Below, piece by piece: positions 55,829-64,000 of a stretch of DNA of 64,000 bases. Below the pieces are notes generated by a model. That model had not been told where the DNA came from. It was given only the letters and a program-made list of their open reading frames with translations, and ran no database searches. The DNA comes from Pomphorhynchus laevis (Eukaryota; Acanthocephala; Palaeacanthocephala; Echinorhynchida; Pomphorhynchidae), in assembly GCA_012934845.2 (NCBI GenBank), contig WNNJ02000171.1:124001-188000 (forward strand). Direction: 5' to 3'. Position numbers and translations under genes: made by a program. Position 1 is the stretch's first letter. Every line of letters begins with the position of its first letter.

Positions 55829-56626
55829 ATTTTAATGTTATTATTTTATTTTTTGTCTTGCAGCAATGATATGGTAATTTTGGTTTTTAATGAGCAAATT
55901 AATTTATCAAGTTAATAAGATGAAAAAAAGGAAAAAATTTAATAAGTTGTTTCGAAATTTGAATATCTAAAATATAATTATCCAGTAATAAATTCACCTT
56001 GCAGCAAGGTGATTAATAGTTTAAAGGAAATCACAACAAGTAATTTTACAAACTTTTTGTTAAAATATTTAACAAACTAAATTTAAAATTTAAACAAGGC
56101 TTACGAAAATATATTAAAAATTACAAAAATACAAAATTATATTCAAAATTACAAAAATAAAATAAATAGAAAATATTTATTTCTGTCTTAAATTATATAT
56201 AAAATGATGGAGATACATCTGTACGAAAGCCTTTAACTCCGCAGTTTCATATTTTCGGGTGCATTAAGCGGGTAATGGATTAATCCTGATTTAAAATCTA
56301 AATGCCAATAGTCTTAACTAAAAAGGTAGAAGAAAAAGTTTAATGATTTATAAATAGAGAGAATACAAAAATAATGTAAAATTTTCTTTGTGTAAATATT
56401 GTCTCTCTGTAGCTTTCACAACACAAATTGCTTCGTTGAAAAGATTGTGCCAGTCTCAGCAACAAAAAATAAAGGGTATCACTCATGGGATGCAAATTCG
56501 ATAGTAATAACCGCCTATTAGCCAATTAATTTCTCCAAAAAATACAAAAATGGCAATTACGCTTTGTAATAAATTATACGGATAAAATCAACATTGTGGA
56601 AAATTGATTTGCAAAACACCGACCAA
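55829..56626. other. Spacer between the Penelope-like cluster and the membrane-protein gene
   Basis: AT-rich. It probably holds the 3' UTR of the gene at 57,766-56,627. No other gene seen. A shared TTGCAGCAA/TTGCAGCAAGGTG stretch near 55,860 and 56,000 is too short to interpret. Confidence 0.4.
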
Positions 56627-57766
56627 TTAGCTCTTCACGTAATGATCTTCATAAGGTAGAATTTTAACAATTTCGTAGTTGCCTCTACCCTTTTCAAATG
56701 AGAATCGCGAACCAGCGATGACCCCGCAAAAGAACAACAGCGATATAATCGTTGTCATCAGGCAGAGGAATACGGCGCCGCAAGTGATATAAAATGATAC
56801 ATCCAATACCTCAATTGAGGATAACCAGGGATTTAGTCTATGAATCACAGCATTGGATAGGAGTAGGTTAGCCGCGTTGTTACTATAACTGCCATGATAT
56901 TGAAAGCTTGTCATGTATATTTTCCTATGCACCCAATTCCATAGAAACAGTCCAATTGCCGCAACACCGCAAAGAAATCCTAGTACGCACAAAAATGCTG
57001 TACACGTAAACGGAATAGATAAATGATTTTGACATGGCTTAACCGAAACCACAGATAATGAAATTAATAATTGAATAATAGCAGAACTTACTAGTAACCA
57101 AACCATGATACCATGCAAGAAGTGCTCACTAGGTGCTCTTGAATTTAGCGAAGGATAGTAATAATCCTGGTTTTCATATTGCATATTATTCGAATCAGAT
57201 GATTGTGGTTGTGTTTCTACTGACGGTGGTCCCAGGTAGGCCGCTGAAGAGTAAAAATATCTTGGTGAATCATGTTGCCGCTTCTTCGCTTTTAAATTAA
57301 ATATATTTATTCTATGTCTGAAGCAATTCCGACGTTCATCGAGCCAAATGTGATCGTTGAATAGTCGCTTGCAATTCATTTCATCGTCAAGTGTTTCACA
57401 TTCCGGAATATGATCACATCTGTTCTGTTCACTAACACAACACGAGCCGCAGCGAATTTCCCCCGATCGGCAAGGTCTCATGCACATTTTCGAAGACTTA
57501 TGGAGTTGATTAATATTAGTAGAATTTATGTCCACAACGTTTAACCATCTGTATTCAATACATTTAGAAAATAGGCCAAGGTTTTTAAGGAATGCGATTC
57601 GTTTTGATATTACAATCAGTCCACTTGGTATTCGATCTCTCTCAGTGTACTCAACTTTGGTCATGTCCATACGTACCCATCGATCACTTAATATGCCATA
57701 CAAAAATAATACCAATGCGCCTACAGTCGGTATTAGTATTAAACTAATCGGAATTGATGTCCTCAT
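56627..57766 (-). CDS. Four-TM claudin-like membrane protein with LDLa-like module
   Basis: A single uninterrupted frame of 379 residues, most likely a host gene. Membrane segments at about 5-26, 215-242, 252-279 and 323-352. First outer loop (27-214): NLGLFSKC (62-69) resembles the G-L-W-x-x-C signature of claudin/PMP22-type proteins. Residues 95-132 hold a Cys-rich module with RCDHIPECETLDDEMNC, close to the calcium-binding end of an LDL-receptor class A repeat. A polar, Tyr/Ser-rich stretch (165-210) follows. The short C-terminal tail ends YEIVKILPYEDHYVKS. The layout suggests a cell-surface or junction protein; partner and role are unknown. ATG at 57,766 is the first Met and is followed directly by TM1. 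It could be a clarin- or gamma-subunit-like relative; I recognise no exact ortholog. Confidence 0.85.
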   Translation of the reverse strand: MRTSIPISLILIPTVGALVLFLYGILSDRWVRMDMTKVEYTERDRIPSGLIVISKRIAFLKNLGLFSKCIEYRWLNVVDINSTNINQLHKSSKMCMRPCRSGEIRCGSCCVSEQNRCDHIPECETLDDEMNCKRLFNDHIWLDERRNCFRHRINIFNLKAKKRQHDSPRYFYSSAAYLGPPSVETQPQSSDSNNMQYENQDYYYPSLNSRAPSEHFLHGIMVWLLVSSAIIQLLISLSVVSVKPCQNHLSIPFTCTAFLCVLGFLCGVAAIGLFLWNWVHRKIYMTSFQYHGSYSNNAANLLLSNAVIHRLNPWLSSIEVLDVSFYITCGAVFLCLMTTIISLLFFCGVIAGSRFSFEKGRGNYEIVKILPYEDHYVKS

Positions 57767-57779
57767 TTCGTAAGTTGTA

Positions 57780-60700
57780 TTTTGTGAAAGAAAGTTGTTT
57801 TTTAATGTGATTTGCTTATACTAAAACCGGGGTTATACATTTTATTCTGACTTTAACAAAACTAAATTCTTCTCACCACTTTCCAGCCTCTTATTGATAA
57901 GGTGTTGTCGATGCGTGCTGCTAACGTTGTCTTGCAAAACTCCGTCGATGTCGGTGGTTTGGATTAGTGTGTGTGTGCAAAATGAGCAAATATGATTGTG
58001 GAAATTAGGAAGCTTCGTCTTTAATATTATATATTTTGAAAAGAAGACAAAAGGAAATTCTTCGAAAATATTCTAGATGTGTATTCCAATGCAGCTTGTA
58101 GATAATAACTATATTTCTTTTTAGTTTTCTTTCATGCTATATCTCTGTTTTTCTTTCCCGATCTTCTTACAGCAAGAGCAACAGTGCTATAAAAATGACG
58201 AAATAAAACAGAATCTATTTTCTATCTATATATAAAAAAATAAATATTATATAAATAATATACTTTGAAAAAGGGGATTTTTCTAACTTTGCCTTTTACT
58301 GTGCTCAAGTAGTAGTACTATTCGAAATCAGCACACACTGATTATGTGATCACACACTACTAAATATACGACGACCATGTGTTTGGTGTTAGTAACGGTT
58401 GGTAGTGTAGTTGGTGGTACCAACCGTGAAAAAGGCAGCAGCTATAACAAAAAACACAGATTGATGTAAGAGTATACACACTGTTTTTACTACTTTTGTA
58501 ATGGTAAGGAGTGCTGAGCAAATACTTTTTCTCTCAGATAAAGTATGCTCTTTTCCGAAATGGAATTTTTTTATAATTTACAGAACGAATTTATCATCGC
58601 TACTGATGATTAGGCTGATCGCGTGCTAGCTTCTATTGCTGATGTCAAATAGTAGCAACGACAGCATCAATATTTCGAAGCAGCTTTTTTATTTCGGTGG
58701 TTTTATAAAATGAGGAGATAAAAATACTTTTCTATTACTCGATTACCGCCGCGGACACATGTCTACGACACAACCATATGTTTCAAGTCTTTGTTTGAAA
58801 TTTGGATCAAAGCTACATTTTTGCTGCTACCGGTAGTCGAATAAAGGTCGCAACAGTCACATTCTAAAAAATTAACGCAAAAGTTGATTTTGTCCTGAAA
58901 TAATAATAAGCAAACTCCTTTTTTGTAGTAGAAAGATAAAAAGAATAGAACGAAAATAAAACCAGGTAAGAAATGCAACACAGTTTCGCTTTTACTCTGC
59001 AGGAAAATTGTACTTCGAAATGCATGTGCTATTTATCACCACATATTCCCTTTCTGATATATATAGAGAGAGGGAGACTAACTTCTAAAGGTTATTTAAA
59101 TATTAACCTTCCCTCAATAGGGTATTTAATAAATCGGAACAAAAACATCCTTAACATATCTATGACATAGCTTCTACGTTGTAGCATCAATGTGAAAACA
59201 TAACAATAAATATTCAATTTACGCTTCCTATTTCCAACTTTATTATAAAAAATGAGATCAACGCAGAACCATGAAAGCATAGTGAATATACATACATACT
59301 GTTGGTTTTATTATCACAGCCGAAAAGTGATAGGTTTGTCTCAAAAATACACCAAAATTCATTTCGGGGATATATCAAATTATTCACACATGGTTTGATT
59401 GATAACACGTTCCCGTACAAATAAACATCTGTATTGTTTGACTAGTACCATGTAAATGTTTGCTTATTTTCTGTAATTTTTATAAACAAATTTTGTTTAC
59501 AGTTTATTGGCAGTGATTGTGGAGAAGGCATAAACAAAATACTGTTATTAAATAAAACGGTTGCAAATTTTTAAAACAATATGCATGATAATCATTTATG
59601 TTATGAATAGAATAATACTTAATATATTGGTATGCTATATATGTATGAGGTACAACATATGCATGTAACATATATGTATGCATACATGTATATGAATATA
59701 TGTATGTTATATACATGTACATATGTATGTTGTGATATATTAGGATACCTAATATATCATCTGTATATTGAAGCTCGATTCATACAGCAAATGGTGAAGT
59801 GCATATGTTCTATTAGAAAAAGGTTAGTTATTTGCGTATGTACTTATCTTCTTTGCTACATTTGACAAATTTTCCAGTCTCTGTTATTTTCAAACTTAGG
59901 TGCTTTGGGTGCCTATGAGAATCGTTAACAGGGTGAACATACTGTTATATACTAATCGCGAAGATGACTATAATGCTCGTCAGATTTACTCAATTAAAGT
60001 GCTGCTTTAAGGATATCCTCTTACTCTAATCTTGTTTTAACCACTTCTATAAACATTTTCAATTCTCTTCTGCACGACCAACATCTTGTGGTGTATGCCC
60101 AGTTTTCGCAGCTCAGTTTTCTGGAACTAGTTATAAGAATGTCGACGCTAAAATTAGGCAATTCTTTACAAAATTAACAAACAAGTTATTCACCTTATTC
60201 CAATCTCAAGTCTTTACAAAACGTATGTTGTTGTCTTTAATGGCGCTCATACAATTATAAATATTTAAACATTGGCAATCTCAAAAATTCACACCATTAT
60301 AGTGAACCAAATGCTCTCTTACTTCAGAAATCAAGTAAGATAACTGGAATTCGCCATTTCAGTGAAGTGAACTTCCGGAATCGAGAACAAATTCAAGCGG
60401 TTCTAAAGAGAGCAATATGGACTCTATAATTAGCTTAATATCTGATATTAAAGAAAATTCCACTTATCGTTTCAATCAAGCTCTTCTAAAGTTCTTGCAG
60501 GAGTATTGGAATGGTAGATTACAATGAATTTGTTTAAGATCAATGCAAAGTTCTTTAAAGATATTACTTACACAATTTTTACTCATTTGTTGTGAAAATG
60601 GAAGTATAAGTCAAGGATTATGTTCATATTACTTGATATTGTCATAATATTTGTCATTGATGCTCAGCATTGCGAAACAATAACATGATGTAGAGAGGAC

Positions 60701-61620
60701 TTGATGTAGATTTAAACTTCATATCGCCAATCAGTGGGGCAATAAATGATGTAGATTAGGGTATACTTTTGAAAATCATGTTAATCAAAACAGGTGCAGA
60801 TGCAGCTGTCACTTATCTATATATTGCATGATCCCGTTATCCTATAACTGCAATGATTGGTGCTGGTAACATATCACGTCTACATTTGTTTGCTATCATG
60901 AACTATAAAATCCGCTCTAAAATTGTGACAATAAACACAATTTTGAAACCGTAGTAATTAGTTGATAATATGTCGAAAACCCAAACTATACATTCTTTAA
61001 ATACCCATCCGGAATTATCGAACAATCATGATCGGCCATGACAGGACAATGCTGGTTTTCTGGAAAGAACATATCTTCTCGCTCAAAATATTAAGCAAGA
61101 GAATGCAAATGTTCCAAATGAGTGAAAGCGTGTCACTGGTAAAGAGTATGCTGTTCGAACAGTAAGAACACATCGATGTATATTCAGCGATGCATTAATA
61201 TTTCGAGAAATATAGACTATCTTAAATCCTGTTATATTGAGTGCATCCGTGTTTTTTAAATCTTTTTTGAACTGCTAATATTTTGGATTATCTGCTAATG
61301 ATAGCGAAATTCTGTTTTTTTAACGTGATAGATGTTATTTAAGTTATTTTTAACTGTTTTTAGTATTTATTGTTTTTGTTCTAACCATTTTGCTTGAATA
61401 TAATGAAATTGTTATTTATTATTGCATATGCACAGAATAAAAATATACTTTGCTGAATAATCTTTTAGTTTACATGTTAATTTCAGCATGCTTACGACGT
61501 CATTACGAGAGAATTATTAAAAATAAGTAGAAAACCATATAGAAATAGGCATAGCTAATATACAAATTGCGATACTATGAAATGAGTTTTGTGTTATTAA
61601 TTTGAATTCACTTAAATAAG
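57780..61620. other. Upstream flank, no gene recognised
   Basis: 57,780-58,500 is the upstream flank of the membrane-protein gene. 59,620-59,745 is low-complexity ATG/TAT/CAT-rich sequence that gives short meaningless ORFs. 60,000-61,250 is somewhat less AT-rich and yields fragments such as AGFLERTYLLAQNIKQENAN (plus, about 61,050) and KTGHTPQDVGRAEE (minus, about 60,110-60,070). They could come from an old processed gene, perhaps with ankyrin-like parts, but frames on both strands and many stops stop me from calling it. Confidence 0.35.
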
Positions 61621-61624
61621 CATT

Positions 61625-62535
61625 AATCAAATCAGCTAACTGAGTTACGTATTATTTAATAAAATTATAAAATTCAAAAATAATAATGCTAAATCCAAAT
61701 TCAATAATTCAATAATAAATAATTAAATAATTATAAAAAAATAATTGTTATAAGATTTTATATAATTTGTATAAAGTTAAAATAAAAAATTAAAATTTAA
61801 AATAAAAGTCAATTAATTTATTTAATTGACTTTTAAAAAAAATAATTAACTTTTATTTAATTTAAGTCAATTAAATAAAAGTCAATCAAATAAAATTTAT
61901 TAGTCAATTTTTCTGAATTGACTAATAAATAACATACGATGTATCCGAATAAGGATTCGAGGTCATCAGAAGGAACTGCTATTCTATCAGGTTTCGGCGC
62001 ATATTCCTCGGCACAACAGACGATATATCAAAATAAGGATTAAATAGATATAACATGGGATGTATCTGAATAAGGATAAGAGGTCATCGGGAGGAACTGC
62101 TATTCTATCAGATTTCGGCGCATATTCCTCGGCACAACAGACGATATATCAAAATAAGGATTAAATAGATATAACATGGGATGTATCTGAATAAGGATTA
62201 GAGGTCATCAGGAGGAACTGCTATTTTATCAGGTTTCGAGCCCATATTCCTCGACACAACAGACGACGTATCAAAATAAGGATTAAACAGATATAACATA
62301 CGATGTATCTGAATAAGGACTAGAGGTCATTAGGAGGAACTGCTATTCTACCAGGTTTCGACCCTCTATTCTCTGACACAACAGATGACGTATCAAAATA
62401 AGGATTAAACAGATATAACATACGATGTATCAGAATAAGGATTAGAGGTTATCAGGATGAACTGCTATTCTATCAGGTTTCGGCCCCTATTTCTCGACCC
62501 AACATAGCAGTGGTGCCAAATACACGCTAATGACG
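61625..62535 (-). mobile_element. Penelope-like 3' end expanded into a tandem array
   Basis: Begins with the family terminus AATCAGCTAACTGAGT (61,629 on) and AT-rich 3' region, then holds five copies of a unit of about 121 bp (AGGTCATC anchor near 61,960, 62,081, 62,202, 62,323 and 62,444). Only the last unit keeps the full structured block with CATAGCAG and GGCCCC strands; the others have lost half of it. No RT remains. Confidence 0.8.
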
Positions 62536-62539
62536 TATT

Positions 62540-64000
62540 TATTCTAATTAAATATATTTTAAAATTTAAAAAATAATAAAAGTCGAAATATTAAACATCA
62601 ACTTTAATAAGAATATTTAATCAACATTAACTAATCATCAACTTTAAAAACATTTGCGTTTAAAAAAATGCCATCAAGATAGTCAAATGCATTACATTCA
62701 ACGTCACACAAATTCAATAGAACACTTATATTATATTACGGTACTATACTTAATAGATAAAAATAAACGTTGGCTAGTAAAGCACATTTCTCGAATTATA
62801 AATTCAATAAAAAACCTTGAAGAGCCGAAGTCACATGTTAACTAGAAGACAAGAACGAATACTTTTGATGTCCAGCATTCGGGCTACTAAACTACAACGA
62901 GGTACGATAATTCTATAATAACCTTTAAACATCAAATTATTTCCAGTGTAGATACAGAGTGCTAACGTAGAATTCGCTCTGCACAAATATCAAAATATAG
63001 TGAACTTTTTTTATAAAAAACAAGTTCACTCACACAAGGGTGTGATTTCAAAAGTAAAATCAAATAGTGTAGAAATTGTTATTTAAAATTAAACAGCAGC
63101 AATAATTTATAAACGCGATTGACGAAACTATAAAAGCAATACTCTCTACATTTCTGCTGGAGTGCAAAGCAAACTCACGTCCCATATGAATTTACCCTAT
63201 CAAATAACTCTCATACCAGTAGTTTATAGTGAATATTGTTTTGGCAAATGCGTAAAATTGACATTTTTAGACAAGCCAAATTTTATTATTATTTCCAAAA
63301 CATATTTCTCAATTTATTCAGTATGTCTAAATGAAGTGCACATAATGGTCGAAAGCACCTCTCCGATTAAACAAAAATACTTGCAACGTCTACATGCTAA
63401 AATGTAACTTAAATATGAGACAGCATGTAGATCAATAGAAGTCAAAATATAGTAAAAATGGATTTAAAGCGATGTATGTAATAATCCACTTATGGTTGCT
63501 GAAATAAATGATTGTGGCTGCAATTAAATGAGTTCTACTTGTGATACGATAAGGGTATTTGTTAAAAAATTAAATTAATCGTCGTACTTCTGGAAACTGA
63601 AATATTCCATCCATAAATGCAGCTTGTAAATTACAATACCAATGTATTGTATAAATATTTAATTTTTAAAATGAAAATCCACATTTTATGTGAAGTCCAT
63701 GTAACGTTTTTAACAATAGTAAAGAATCAATAGATTAATCTTCGTGAAAAGTCGTTTAGATACATAATTTAAAGACACTTTACATGTAATAGTTGATAAG
63801 TTTTAGAACTCGATAATGCAGTTTGCATTAACAATCTAAACATGTAAAAATATTACTTTGTTTCAATTGAATCGTTAAATACATATAAAGCAGTTTTTGC
63901 GTCTAGATTGATAGAAAATGTTAAAAGAGTGAGCGAAGAAAAAGTCAAATTAAAATTTACTTTGCCTGTTAGCTTATTTTACAGAAAATCAATGATTCTA
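62540..64000. other. AT-rich end of window, no gene recognised
   Basis: Two small plus-strand ORFs (62,654-62,845 and 63,162-63,407) have no recognisable motifs. A short hairpin GTGAACTT...AAGTTCAC lies at 63,000-63,032. Nothing else supported. Confidence 0.35.

Noticed and set aside
59620-59865. ORFs rich in Tyr, Met and His
   Set aside because: Translation of low-complexity ATG/TAT/CAT-rich sequence.
60000-61250. Possible ankyrin-repeat pseudogene
   Set aside because: Only short suggestive phrases on both strands, no repeat periodicity and many stops.

Overview
The window is animal nuclear DNA: very AT-rich, standard genetic code, one gene split by long introns, and a heavy load of Penelope-like elements, LINEs, foldback repeats and a satellite. 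The retroelement mix fits an invertebrate such as a flatworm or another lophotrochozoan, but the sequence does not fix the species. There is no bacterial-style operon, CRISPR array or rRNA.

Two host genes are visible, both on the minus strand. The first is a bifunctional PAPS synthase (APS kinase followed by ATP sulfurylase). I rebuilt eleven coding exons between 36,978 and 8,258; splice sites and phases agree at all ten introns and give about 633 residues. Its first exon or true start is uncertain. The second, at 57,766-56,627, is an uninterrupted 379-residue four-helix membrane protein of claudin-like layout, with an LDL-receptor class A-like cysteine module in the first outer loop.

Layout: 1-4,230 a decayed APE-type LINE. 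5,430-7,600 old minus-strand Penelope-like fragments. 8,258-36,978 the PAPS synthase gene, whose introns hold a LINE with a C-terminal restriction-like nuclease (13.5-16.4 kb), a 0.3-kb direct repeat pair, a Merlin-like transposase fragment, a 2.5-kb satellite of 21-bp monomers (21.9-24.5 kb), Penelope-like copies forming a near-perfect palindrome of about 1.4 kb (26-27.4 kb), and several foldback repeats. 40.2-42.3 kb a decayed classical Penelope. 42.3-45.2 kb more Penelope-like pieces. 47.5-55.8 kb a young cluster: one long copy with the GIY-YIG nuclease placed BEFORE the reverse transcriptase (the permuted, Naiad-type layout), then two tandem 2,470-bp units, each opening with an inverted segment. 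56.6-57.8 kb the membrane-protein gene. 61.6-62.5 kb a 121-bp tandem array made from the Penelope-like 3' region.

Most notable: the permuted-domain Penelope-like family carries, downstream of its RT, a conserved stretch of about 57 nt whose two helices interleave (strand order a-b-a'-b', a pseudoknot) and which recurs in nearly every copy. The inverted 5' segments in the tandem units are circularly permuted relative to the parent element, hinting at a circular or concatenated intermediate.
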